Source: Streptomyces sp. P3
GTDB taxonomy: Bacteria > Actinomycetota > Actinomycetes > Streptomycetales > Streptomycetaceae
Assembly (NCBI GenBank): GCA_016893485.2
Contig: JAFEKX020000001.1
Span: 5,721,501 to 5,785,500 of the forward strand
Direction of reading: 5' to 3'
DNA length: 64,000 nt
Shown: one piece after another, positions 20,070 to 27,453 of the stretch
Layout: each line of letters starts with the position of its first letter
Position numbering within the stretch: position 1 is the first letter of the stretch
Notes under the pieces: model-generated
Seen by the model: the letters and a program-made list of their open reading frames with translations, nothing else
Database searches by the model: none
What the model was told of the DNA's origin: nothing
Made by a program: the position numbers and the translations under genes

Positions 20070-20304
20070 GGCGCTCACCTCCGGCCGTGTCGGTGGTCAT
20101 GGCGTCCAGGGCGCCGGCGGCTTCGATCGCGGCGGTGGCCAGGTCGCGCAGGGCCTGGGAGGTGCCGAGACGGGCGATCAGCGCGATTTCGGCGAAGTCG
20201 CCCTCGATGCGGAGGCTGACGAAGGGGTTGGTGCGGTCCGAGAAGGGCGTGACGCGGAAGCGGGTGTCCGGCTCGATGTGGGCCGAGGTGGTGATGGTCT
20301 GCAC
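20047..20304 (-). CDS. AICE hypothetical protein, 85 aa
   Basis: VQTITTSAHIEPDTRFRVTPFSDRTNPFVSLRIEGDFAEIALIARLGTSQALRDLATAAIEAAGALDAM... An alpha/beta domain with a final helix; no cysteines or membrane segment. GTG at 20304 has GGGAGG eight bases upstream. The FVSLRIEGDFAEIAL core recurs in Streptomyces element proteins of unknown role. Its stop overlaps the downstream ORF. Confidence 0.6.
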   Translation of the reverse strand: MQTITTSAHIEPDTRFRVTPFSDRTNPFVSLRIEGDFAEIALIARLGTSQALRDLATAAIEAAGALDAMTTDTAGGERHVPQASR

Positions 20305-20309
20305 GGCGG

Positions 20310-20492
20310 TCACCTCCCGGCGCGGACGAGGGCGGCGGGGGTGGCGTGACCGGTGCCCTTGCAGGCCGCGCAAGTGACGCGGAGGGTGGCGCGGGTGCCG
20401 TCGTCGTGGCGGGTACCAATGGTGATCGCGGCGGTGGCGAAGCCGTCGCAGTCCGGGCAGATGCGCGGCGCTGGGTCGGTGGTCTGGGCCAT
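20310..20492 (-). CDS. Small double zinc-knuckle protein (60 aa)
   Basis: MAQTTDPAPRICPDCDGFATAA followed by CAACKGTGHATP: two CxxC(x)G units as in DnaJ zinc fingers. GGAAGGA ribosome site. Typical small cargo of AICE transfer regions, possibly DNA- or partner-binding. Function unknown. Confidence 0.65.
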   Translation of the reverse strand: MAQTTDPAPRICPDCDGFATAAITIGTRHDDGTRATLRVTCAACKGTGHATPAALVRAGR

Positions 20493-20584
20493 GATGGTGT
20501 CTTCCTTCCGGATCTTTGGGTTCGGGTGGGAGGCGCGGCACCGGAGCGGACTGGACTTGGCGGTTGAGGCCGCTCCGGGGCCGG

Positions 20585-20923
20585 TCAACGGCGCTGTTTG
20601 GCCTCGCTGTTGAGGAGCGAGCGGACGACCAGCGCGACGATGGCGAGAGAGCCGGCGGTGATGGCGACCGCGAGGAGCATGGAGACCAGGACGGCGCCGA
20701 TGGTGAGGACCACGACGGTGCCGCCGATGACGCCCACGACGAGGGCGCCGGGCGTGAGCTGAACGGCCGGTCGCGCGGCGGGGGCGGCGGGTGCCGGGGC
20801 GTGGTGCTGGCAGCCGCACGGGGTCTGTCCGGGCTGGTGCGGGACGACGGCGCCGAGGGTGGTGATGGTCGGGACGATCTCGGCCGAGGGCTTCTCGTTG
20901 ACGGGTATGCGGGGCCTGAGCAT
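20585..20923 (-). CDS. SpdB-like two-helix membrane protein
   Basis: 112 residues: soluble N-terminus with CGC and Pro/Ala-rich segment, then two hydrophobic helices GALVVGVIGGTVVVLTIGAVL and AVAITAGSLAIVALVVRSLL. SpdB proteins assist intramycelial plasmid spreading in mating Streptomyces together with the Tra translocase; assignment rests on topology and position between rep and tra. Confidence 0.6.
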   Translation of the reverse strand: MLRPRIPVNEKPSAEIVPTITTLGAVVPHQPGQTPCGCQHHAPAPAAPAARPAVQLTPGALVVGVIGGTVVVLTIGAVLVSMLLAVAITAGSLAIVALVVRSLLNSEAKQRR

Positions 20924-20948
20924 GGGGTGAACTCCCTTCCGGGGTGGG

Positions 20949-21104
20949 TTACTTGACGAACGGGTCGAGGAGCGGGGCGAGCAGGCTGTCGGCGAGGATG
21001 TAGCCGCCGATCAGCAGGACCAGGACGAGCCACATCGGCGGGCGGACGAGCTTGACGCCGACCACGGCCAGGCAGGCGATGAAGAACCACAGCGGCACGG
21101 ACAT
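20949..21104 (-). CDS. Short membrane protein (51 aa), spread-function candidate
   Basis: MSVPLWFFIACLAVVGVKLVRPPMWLVLVLLIGGYILADSLLAPLLDPFVK: two hydrophobic helices with almost no soluble part. It sits among Spd-like genes; probably a membrane component of plasmid spreading. No homology stronger than topology. Confidence 0.55.
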   Translation of the reverse strand: MSVPLWFFIACLAVVGVKLVRPPMWLVLVLLIGGYILADSLLAPLLDPFVK

Positions 21105-21108
21105 GGCG

Positions 21109-21327
21109 TCAGCTCCCTCGGTTCTCGTAGCGGCTCTTGATCCGGCAGCGGTGGCCCTTGGCCGCGATGCAGACCGCGCCGTAGCTGGAGTACTCGGAGG
21201 ACCAGCCGCACTGGTCGGCGGTGCAGGAGGCGATGTAGCCCTTCTCGCCGTCCCGGGTGAGGGCGCGGCCGATCTCGACGGGGCCGTAGCGCACCAGTCG
21301 TTCGAAGAGGAAGAAACGGTGTCCCAT
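21109..21327 (-). CDS. Small cysteine-containing AICE protein (72 aa)
   Basis: MGHRFFLFERLVRYGPVEIGRALTRDG... with three later Cys (CTADQCGW, VCIAAKGHRCRIKSRYENRGS) arranged as a possible zinc site ending in a basic tail. Function unknown; I recall this layout in small ORFs of Streptomyces integrative elements. Confidence 0.55.
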   Translation of the reverse strand: MGHRFFLFERLVRYGPVEIGRALTRDGEKGYIASCTADQCGWSSEYSSYGAVCIAAKGHRCRIKSRYENRGS

Positions 21328-21347
21328 GGCTTCAAGTCCTTTCTGAA

Positions 21348-22008
21348 TCAGGCGAGTTGAGCGGCGATCGCGTCCGCCATGGCAGGCGGGACGTTGAGGC
21401 GGGCGCGCAGGGTGTCGAGGTCGATCGGCATGCCGGTGCGCGCCTGGTGGTCGTCGGCGACCTTGCGGGCGTGGGCCACGAGAGCCGGCGGGGCCGCGAC
21501 AGCCGGAGCGGCGGGGCGCTTCCGGCAGGGCCGGGACCGGTGCGGCGGCAGGGATCGGCTCGGGTTCGGCGACGTGTTCGGGGGCGCGTGTCGCGGTGAC
21601 CGGCTCGGCGGCATCTGGGGCAGGGGTGCGGTCGTCGGGGGCCGGGTAGGGTGCGGGGCTGTGGGCGAGCAGGGTGCCGCCGAGGAAGGCGAGCGCGGGC
21701 CAGCCGGCGACGCCGAGGCGGAGCAGGGCGGGCGGGTGCTGGAGGTCGAGGAATCCGGCGGTAGCGATGTTGGCGCCGAGCGAGGCGACCAGAGCGACCA
21801 GGAACCAGCACCAGACCAGCCCGGAGCTTTGAGCCCGCAGCCGGCGCCATGCGGCGACCATCAGCAGGTCGACGGAGATGGGGTAGGCCCAGGCTTTCCA
21901 GCCGGTCTGTCCGGCGGCTTGGGCGAGGTCGTGCAGGTGGGCGAAGGACAGCGCACCGGCGATCACGGCTTGCACGAGTACGGCATCCATGCGGATCGAG
22001 CGGGACAC
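21348..22008 (-). CDS. DUF2637/SpdA-type membrane protein
   Basis: About 219 residues. GTG at 22008 follows AAGGAGGTGAAGACC. Four hydrophobic helices in the first 120 residues (QAVIAGALSFAHLHDLAQAAGQTGWKAWAYPISVDLLMVAAWRRLR is the DUF2637 signature), a Pro/Ala/Glu linker, and a C-terminal helical region HARKVADDHQARTGMPIDLDTLRARLNVPPAMADAIAAQLA resembling a DNA-binding domain. Frameshift near 21515-21530. Such proteins act in plasmid spreading in Streptomyces. Confidence 0.7.
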
Positions 22009-22083
22009 GGTCTTCACCTCCTTCAAGGGGGTTGGGCCAGGGGCAGGGCGGGGATCGAGTCCGGCCGCCCAGCCCCGGCGGGT

Positions 22084-22266
22084 TCAGTCGGTGGGGGCTT
22101 CGCCGGAGCCGAAGCAGGCCAGGCACAGACCGGTCTGCTGGCCCACGGCGCGGCGCTTGCGGCCGACGTGGACGGTGCGGGAGACCTCTCCGGTGCCCTT
22201 GCAGGTCCGACACGGAGCCGGCGTAGGCGAGGGGGCCGGGGCCTTCTTGCGGCGGGCGGTGGCCAT
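22084..22266 (-). CDS. Small DnaJ-like zinc-finger protein (60 aa)
   Basis: MATARRKKAPAPSPTPAPCRTCKGTGEVSRTVHVGRKRRAVGQQTGLCLACFGSGEAPTD: basic N-terminus and two CxxCxGxG motifs, which fold together as one DnaJ-type zinc site. The second such protein in the element. Unknown role; basic charge hints at nucleic-acid binding. Confidence 0.65.
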   Translation of the reverse strand: MATARRKKAPAPSPTPAPCRTCKGTGEVSRTVHVGRKRRAVGQQTGLCLACFGSGEAPTD

Positions 22267-22350
22267 GCTCACTGCTCTCCCTTCATCAGGCATGGAGCGG
22301 GTAGGGACCTGGCGCGAGGCGGTCGCGCCGACCGATGGAGCAGGGAGGGA

Positions 22351-23705
22351 TCAGGCGGCTTCGGCGGCGGGCTTGAGCGTCGAGGGCGCCTTGATCGGGA
22401 TGGGACCGAGCACCGGGCGGAAGCGGGCCAACTCCGGGATTTCCGGGGTGAGTTCGGCGTGCTTGTTGCACGCGGTCACGGCTTCGCGCATCGAGGTGTG
22501 CGGGGCGCGGATACGGGTCCAGTCGCCGTTGGAGTAGCCGACCACGGCCATGCCGGGGCGGTCGTTGCGGAGCTGCGTGGCCGCGAACACCGCGTGCGGG
22601 GACACGCGCCGAACGCCATCTTCGCGGAGGATTCGTCGTTGACCCGGTGCGCCATCCGGCCGGTGAGCTGGGCGCGCAGCATGGTGATGCCGTCGCCGAG
22701 TTCGGAGCCGAAACGCTGGCCGTAGATGTCGAGGAAGATGCCGGCGGCGCGGCCGAGTTGGGCCAGGCGGACCAGGGCGACGATGATGCGCTCGCGGCGC
22801 TTCTTCTCCGCCGTGGTGGTGAACAGAGCGAGTTCGGCGATCTCGTCGATGGTGAGCACCACCGGCACCGGCCGTAGATGTTCCGGCAGGCCCCACACGT
22901 TCGCGGTGATCTCCATGTCGGGGGTGTCCGCGCTGATCCGCTGTTCTCGCCGGATCACCTGATACGTCGCGTCCATCCGCGCCACGAGCGCTTCGAGCAG
23001 GTCGGCCGCGTCGTCTGGGTTGTCCGCGAGTGCGGAGAACCGGCGGGCCAGCGGTGCGAGTTCGACACCGCTCTTGCAGTCGATGCCGACCAACGCGACG
23101 TGCTGCGGGGCGAGTTCCTTGATGACCCGGCGTTGCGTGACGGACTTGCCGGAGCCGACCGCGCCGAGGGTGACCGAGTGTGGCACCTCCTTGTAGTCGC
23201 GGTAGTGCACCGAACCGTCCTCACACAGCGCGACCGGGATACGCAGCTCGCTCCGGTCGATCCGAGCCGGCATCTGCACCAGCTTGAGGACGTCGTAGCC
23301 GGTCGTCGCGATCTCGACGACACCGGGCTTGATCTCACGGGAGGTGACCTGATGGACGCCGAAGGCGTGCCGCAACCGGTCCACGGCCGCCGAGTACTCG
23401 AAGGCGTCCTGACCCGGCATCATCCGAATCCGCAGCCGCAGGCCCGTCCGGGTCGGCTTTATCCACATCAGGCGGGGCACGCGCTGACGCGGGGTCTGCC
23501 ACTTGAAGATCCGTGCCAGCCACAACCGGAGGCGGGAAGCCGGGACCGTCAGGTCACAGGCGTCCATGACCGACGCGTAGCGGATGCGGACCTTGAGGGT
23601 GGCGTAGACGACACCGAAGGTCATCCAGAACCAGGCGGGGCGGCGCCACCGAAGCAGCAGCGCCAGCCCGGCAACGACCACCAGAGCGATCGTCAACCAC
23701 CCCAT
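22351..23705 (-). CDS. FtsK/SpoIIIE-like conjugal DNA translocase (TraSA/TraB type)
   Basis: About 450 residues. N-terminal membrane helix WLTIALVVVAGLALLLRW and a second WFWMTFGVVYATLKV; Walker A GAVGSGKS; Walker B VVLTIDEIAEL; then RLAQLGRAAGIFLDIYGQRFGSELGDGITMLRAQLTGRMAHRV, the FtsK-type sensor region. One such hexameric pump moves double-stranded element DNA between hyphae. Frameshift near 22605-22615, after which VSPHAVFAATQLRNDRPGMAVVGY continues to the C-terminus at 22351. Confidence 0.9.
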
Positions 23706-23707
23706 GA

Positions 23708-24067
23708 TCAGGCCGCCTTCAGGTTCTTCGAGCCGCCGGCGTCCACGGCGGTGACCGCGACCGCGCGGAAGCTGATCCCGTGCCGCTTCTGGCCGTTGAA
23801 CTCGTTCTCCCACGGCCGCGCCACCAGACCGGTCAACGCGACGGGCGTACCCATCGCCAGCTCACCGGAGATGGCCGACTCGCCCACGGTGACCTTGACG
23901 ACCTCGGCGTTGCCGTTCATCACGAACAGCACGTCCAGCGTCATCAGAAACTCACCGGTCTGCCGGTCCGCAGCCCGCTCCTGGGTCTTCTGGTTCGCGT
24001 ACTTCGGCTGAGGCGGCTGAGCCACCATCAACGTTGCGCCGACAGTGTCCACGGGGATCTGCTGCAT
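23708..24067 (-). CDS. Pra / SCO3933-family regulatory protein
   Basis: 119 residues: MQQIPVDTVGATLMVAQPPQPKYANQKTQERAADRQTGEFLMTLDVLFVMNGNAEVVKVTVGE...ELAMGTPVALTGLVARPWENEFNGQKRHGISFRAVAV. I recognise this as the SCO3933/Pra-like family; pSAM2 Pra activates replication, integration and excision. OB-like beta pattern. First gene of the leftward operon, 160 bases from the divergent repressor gene, so its promoter is in the operator cluster. Confidence 0.65.
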   Translation of the reverse strand: MQQIPVDTVGATLMVAQPPQPKYANQKTQERAADRQTGEFLMTLDVLFVMNGNAEVVKVTVGESAISGELAMGTPVALTGLVARPWENEFNGQKRHGISFRAVAVTAVDAGGSKNLKAA

Positions 24068-24140
24068 GATCTGTTCTCCTGATCTCGCGGAGAGTTGGAA
24101 CCGACTGTTCGTCGGTGAGATCAGGAGACCGCGAAAGGTG

Positions 24141-24211
24141 ATGGACGTATCACGGTCCGTATGGACGTTTAGGGACGTCTGAGGTATCGTCAAAACGTCC
24201 CTGAGACGTCC
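24141..24211. promoter_or_regulatory. GGACGT operator cluster between divergent operons
   Basis: Five half-sites in 71 bp: GGACGT at 24143, 24163 and 24173 on the plus strand and its complement ACGTCC at 24195 and 24206. AGGGACGT (24171-24178) and ACGTCCCT (24195-24202) form an 8-bp inverted repeat. Location between the Pra-like gene and the XRE-type regulator makes it the likely repressor-binding region. Confidence 0.7.
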
Positions 24212-24227
24212 TGGGAAAGGTCACATC

Positions 24228-24959
24228 ATGGCGAACGAGCGTCTACGTGCGGCGATTTCAACGAGCGGCGAGACGATTCAGTCCGTGGCCGAACACATCG
24301 GGGTCGACCCGAAGAGCGTGGAACGCTGGATCACGACCGACCGCACACCGCACCGGGGGCACCGTTGGAAGGCGGCGAGCTTCCTTGGGGCTGATGAGGT
24401 CTACCTCTGGCCTTCGGTGGAAAAGCAGGCCGTGACGGCGAGCACCTCCGAGCTGATTACGTACTACCCGCATCGAGGAGCTGTGCCGGCGACGCTGTGG
24501 TCATCGCTGATTGAGAAGGCGACAGACCATGTCGAGATCCTCGTGTACGCGGGCTTGTTCCTCTTTGACAGCCACCCGGATCTGACTGATCAGTTGGCCG
24601 AGAAGGCGAAGGCCGGGGCACAGATTCGTGTCCTGCTCGGCGACCCCGACTCCGCGATGGTTCAGCAACGAGGGGAAGAAGAGGGCATTGGCGGGGATCT
24701 AGCCGCCCGGACCCGGATCACGCGACGCTACCTCGAACCGGCCATGACCACGCCCGGTGTCGAAGTCAGGCTGCATGACACGATCCTGTACAACTCGATC
24801 TACCGGTTCGACGACGACGTCTTGGTGAACCCGCACGTCCTTGGAGCACCCGCCGGACAGAATCCGGTCCTGCACTTCCGCTACATTCCCGGCGCCCGGA
24901 CGTTCCGGCACTACATGCGCAGCTTTGACTACACCTGGGAGCGCGGCCGGCCCGCGTAG
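24228..24959 (+). CDS. XRE-type HTH regulator with PLD-like (DUF5919) C-terminal domain
   Basis: 243 residues. Residues 1-65 form a helix-turn-helix (SGETIQSVAEHIGVDPKSVERWIT). From about 70 on, YYPHRGAVPATLWSSLIEKATDHVEILVYAGLFLFDSHPDL...QIRVLLGDPDS...VEVRLHDTILYNSIYRFDDDVLVNPHVLG resembles half of a phospholipase D fold, but the HxK catalytic pair reads His-x-Thr, so it is probably a sensor, not an enzyme. Position takes the place of KorSA of pSAM2. I infer it represses the leftward transfer operon through the GGACGT sites. Confidence 0.75.
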   Translation: MANERLRAAISTSGETIQSVAEHIGVDPKSVERWITTDRTPHRGHRWKAASFLGADEVYLWPSVEKQAVTASTSELITYYPHRGAVPATLWSSLIEKATDHVEILVYAGLFLFDSHPDLTDQLAEKAKAGAQIRVLLGDPDSAMVQQRGEEEGIGGDLAARTRITRRYLEPAMTTPGVEVRLHDTILYNSIYRFDDDVLVNPHVLGAPAGQNPVLHFRYIPGARTFRHYMRSFDYTWERGRPA

Positions 24960-24997
24960 ACAGACACCGACGCAGCCGGACGTGCGACGCTGGGAGC

Positions 24998-25469
24998 ATG
25001 GCCCGCGTCGACTACTTCAATGATCCGAACGCCCCGCAGGCAAACAGCATCGTGCCGTCAGTCACCGCTGTTGCCCTCAACGAGGCCGGAGAAATACTCC
25101 TGATCACACAAGACGGACAACAACCTGTGGGCACTGCCCGGAGGCGGGGTTGACCTAGGCGAGTCAGCACCCGATGCCGCCGTACGGGAGACCAAGGAAG
25201 AGACCGGGATGGACGTCAAGGTGATCGGCCTGATCGGCACCTATACCAACCCCGCACACGTCTTGGCGTACGACGACGGCGAGGTACGCCAACAGTTCTC
25301 GATCTGCTTCCGAGCACAGATCATCGGCGGCTCACTAAGGACCAGCAGTGAGAGCAAAGAGGTAGCTTTCGTGCACCCAAGCCGACTGGATGAGCTGAAC
25401 ATCCATCCATCCATGAGGATGCGGATTGATCACGGCTTGGCCGACCGGTCCGAGCCCTACGTTGGCTGA
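24998..25469 (+). CDS. Nudix hydrolase, Pif-like immunity-factor candidate
   Basis: About 157 residues: MARVDYFNDPNAPQANSIVPSVTAVALNEAGEILLITQ, WALPGGGVDLGES and REtKEETGM give a complete Nudix box (G-x5-E-x7-REx2EExG at about residues 53-75). In pSAM2 a Nudix protein, Pif, blocks transfer into cells already carrying the element; this gene sits in the equivalent place. Frameshift near 25105-25125. Alternative: general nucleotide pyrophosphohydrolase cargo. Its 3' end overlaps the convergent HD gene by 13 bases. Confidence 0.75.
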
Positions 25470-26016
25470 TCATCCAAGCGGATGCGCGTCCGCTCGACAG
25501 CGGCTCCGAGGTACGGCCGTGCCTTGCTGATCGCGGTGTGCACTTCGCTGCCCGACTCGTACCGCTCCAAGATCTCATCAATGCGCCGGTCGAAGTCGAA
25601 GGACTGCCCAGCGGGACCCGTCGTCATATCGGCGTAGATCAACGCGTCCAAGACCGGGGAGTCCTCCCGCTCGTACACGGCCAGCTCGGCAGTCAGCCCG
25701 CGCTGTTCAGCCTCGTACACAGCGCCGGAATGGTGGGCAACCAACCGCACGAGCCGTGACGGCGCGCCGAGCGTCTCAAGTAGCGTGCACCGTCGAGAGG
25801 ATGGAACCCGGTGTCCCGCAGCTCCGGGGCATAGCCGATGTCGTGCAACCAGGCGGCGGCGACAAGTAGACCCTGATCCCCTTCAGGCACGGCAGCCGAA
25901 GCCTCGCGGGCACGTGACGCCACGGCCTGTGTATGTAGCCAGCGGTTCCCGAGCGGGGGCAACAACGACTCAGCTAGCTCAGCCGCACCTTGGGGCGTGT
26001 CCAGTCCAGAGGGCAT
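25457..26016 (-). CDS. HD-domain phosphohydrolase
   Basis: About 186 residues: RWLHTQAVASRAREA (first His), AAAWLHDIGYAP (HD pair), FHPLDGARYL, then LVAHHSGAVYEAE and ALIYADMTTGPAGQ (final Asp). The complete metal-binding HD set of a small hydrolase acting on nucleotides or related phosphates. Frameshift near 25780-25790. Common near the right end of AICEs; substrate unknown. Paired tail-to-tail with the Nudix gene, suggesting a nucleotide-related accessory function. Confidence 0.75.
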
Positions 26017-26116
26017 AAACCAAACGCTAGCCGAGATGGCGAGGCGCCGACAGCCCGGCACTGGCCGTTCCGGATCATGGCGCGGACAGACTTTCCCTAC
26101 TTCATCAAGGCTCGCT

Positions 26117-26150
26117 GCGCTCGCGGCTGCCTTGCATCAGCCGCGAGCGC
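26117..26150. repeat. 13-bp perfect hairpin
   Basis: Arms GCGCTCGCGGCTG and CAGCCGCGAGCGC with an 8-base loop. It lies about 100 bases upstream of the HD gene start, with no U-run, so a structural or origin role is as likely as termination. Confidence 0.75.
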
Positions 26151-26187
26151 CGGCCACGTCGTCCACGGGGCAATATCCAACGGTCAC

Positions 26188-26223
26188 GCGGGTGAGCCCG
26201 CACCGCACCGCCACCACGATCCG
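26188..26223. repeat. Left arm of 36-bp inverted repeat
   Basis: Complementary to 26516-26551 at 35 of 36 positions, with 292 bases between the arms. Long separated arms that could pair in single-stranded DNA. Confidence 0.85.
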
Positions 26224-26515
26224 ACCTCTTGCAGGGGAAAGCACTTCAGTCCCTCTTGACTCTCACGTACTGGTCGACCCCAACAGGCTCACTAACCGGC
26301 ACTGCCTGACGAAGTCAGGTCGATCATGATCGATGGCCGCGCACGCGCGGCGGCGCCGGTCGGCCGGCGCCCCGCCGCCTCCATGTCTGCGCCACCGGCT
26401 GCGCGTCGCCGTCCGCCCGTCGCCACCAGCAGCGGCCTAAATACAGCACTGGGCAGGTGGGCCAAGGGGATTGCCGCACAGCAGGTCACGGACGCTTTGT
26501 GTTACCGAATGAGGC

Positions 26516-26551
26516 CGGATCGTGGTGGCGGTGCGGTGCGGACTCACCCGC
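26516..26551. repeat. Right arm of 36-bp inverted repeat
   Basis: Partner of 26188-26223; the only difference is C versus T in the GGTGAGYCCGC segment. Confidence 0.85.
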
Positions 26552-26786
26552 TCCCGTGGTCGTTGCTCCGGGGCTGGGGAGGCCGGCTCCGAGACTTTAA
26601 GGTCTGCTGACCTGCGGGGCCCCTCCGAGAGCAAGAAGGGGGGCCGAGTGCCTGCTTCGCACGGTGAGGATCAATGACCCTCTCCATTGGATCAAGTGTA
26701 ATAGCCCCCTTTCATGCTCTCGCCCCACAGATCACCAGACCTCAAACTCTCTCCACCGACCCGTGGGCAAGCGCACCAAGTGGTGG

Positions 26787-26800
26787 GTTTCACGTGAAAC
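26787..26800. promoter_or_regulatory. Consensus parS (ParB-binding) site
   Basis: GTTTCACGTGAAAC, identical to the 14-bp parS consensus used by chromosomal ParB of Streptomyces. Flanked by a 12-bp direct repeat CCATTGGATCAA at 26684 and 26804, exactly 120 bp apart. No parA/parB genes in the element. Confidence 0.85.
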
Positions 26801-26937
26801 ATCCCATTGGATCAACTCTCAGGCTTTCAGGGCGAGTTGATGGCTATGATCACCCGAGTTCTGCCACTCTCGCGCCAGGATGAGCGGGGACTTGCGGGGT
26901 GGACTGCGCTATATGCTGCGCGCGTGAGGGGGTTGTC

Positions 26938-27183
26938 ATGACGGAGCGACGCGGCCTGCGCAAGCGGCACTGGTTCCAAGTAGCGCTGTTGATCTTTCTG
27001 ATGGCCATGATGGTGCGCGCCGCGATCACCTCGGGCGACAAGATCGCACTGGCCGTACTTGTCGTTCTGCTGATGTTCTGCACCTACGCCCTCGGGTACG
27101 TGATCGGCTTCCGCTCGGCCAAGCGACCGCAGCCGCAACCCGGCGAAGATCCGCGCAGTGACGCTGAACGCCCGACTAGCTGA
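26938..27183 (+). CDS. Small two-helix membrane protein of the element (81 aa)
   Basis: MTERRGLRKRHWFQVALLIFLMAMMVRAAITSG...ALAVLVVLLMFCTYALGYVIGFRSAKRPQPQPGED: basic N-terminus, two transmembrane helices, charged tail. The ATG at 26938 follows GAGGGGG. Last gene before the right arm site; function unknown. Confidence 0.55.
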   Translation: MTERRGLRKRHWFQVALLIFLMAMMVRAAITSGDKIALAVLVVLLMFCTYALGYVIGFRSAKRPQPQPGEDPRSDAERPTS

Positions 27184-27190
27184 ACCGGCT

Positions 27191-27213
27191 GTACAGCAGC
27201 GAAGTACAGCAAC
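27191..27213. repeat. Right integrase arm-site candidate (23-bp copy)
   Basis: Identical to 17012-17034 and in the same orientation, with two GTACAGCA units. It lies 83 bases from the attR core; the left copy lies 47 bases from attL. Confidence 0.75.
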
Positions 27214-27295
27214 CACCGCGACCACCACCGACCGTCACCGGCCCTACGCACCTGGCTGACCAGCCCAGGAGACCTCAGCGGCCTTCCTGCCCGTA

Positions 27296-27343
27296 GTTCG
27301 CATCGAGGGGGTCTGGGGTTCAAATCCCCACAGGTCCACCGCA
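27296..27343. repeat. attR core (48 bp)
   Basis: Perfect copy of the tRNA-Ala 3' half (16918-16965). Upstream sequence does not complete a tRNA, so this is the chromosomal remnant of the original 3' end and marks the element boundary. Confidence 0.95.
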
Positions 27344-27381
27344 ATGACTGTTCTTGAGTTCACTCAGGGGTAGTTGACGAG

Positions 27382-27412
27382 ATCCCGTCCGATCTTCACG
27401 ATCGGGCGGGAT
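27382..27412. terminator. Hairpin terminator between attR and the ArsR gene
   Basis: A 13-bp stem ATCCCGTCCGATC with GATCGGGCGGGAT (one G-T pair), loop TTCAC, followed by TTCGTCGTTT on the plus strand. It would terminate the original tRNA transcript and, from the other side, the ArsR gene. Confidence 0.7.
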
Positions 27413-27453
27413 TTCGTCGTTTCCGGGGGCCGTTGCCCGCCGCCGAGTTGGGG

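Larger units (their letters stand above)
26017..26937. other. Long structured non-coding region of the element
   Basis: No convincing coding frame in 920 bp. It holds a 13-bp perfect hairpin (26117-26150), a 36-bp inverted repeat with one mismatch (26188-26223 and 26516-26551) enclosing a CCTGAC/GTCAGG hairpin, a 14-bp palindrome TCGATCATGATCGA (26320) and a GC-rich 8-bp stem (26352-26371), then a parS site. Candidate single-strand origin, double-strand origin or clt transfer locus. I see no GACCCGGA-type Tra repeats. Confidence 0.65.
16918..27343. mobile_element. pSAM2-like integrative and conjugative element (AICE), 10.4 kb
   Basis: Bounded by 48-bp perfect repeats derived from the 3' half of tRNA-Ala. 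Gene order from the tRNA: int, xis, repSA, four or five small transfer/zinc-binding/spread ORFs, DUF2637 protein, FtsK-like tra, Pra/SCO3933-like regulator (all on the minus strand), then divergent XRE-type repressor and Nudix, an HD gene, and a non-coding tract. This is the Streptomyces AICE plan with tyrosine integrase, rolling-circle-type Rep and single-protein DNA translocation. It lacks a recognisable GntR/KorSA repressor. Frameshifts in int, xis, rep, tra and others are probably sequence errors. Confidence 0.95.

Noticed and set aside
26326-26610. 94-aa plus frame in the element's non-coding tract
   Set aside because: It crosses the hairpins and inverted repeat, has no ribosome site and a biased RPP-rich composition; the DNA structure explains it better.
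26674-26883. 69-aa plus frame containing the parS site
   Set aside because: No ribosome site or recognisable pattern; the parS palindrome and repeats are the more likely content.
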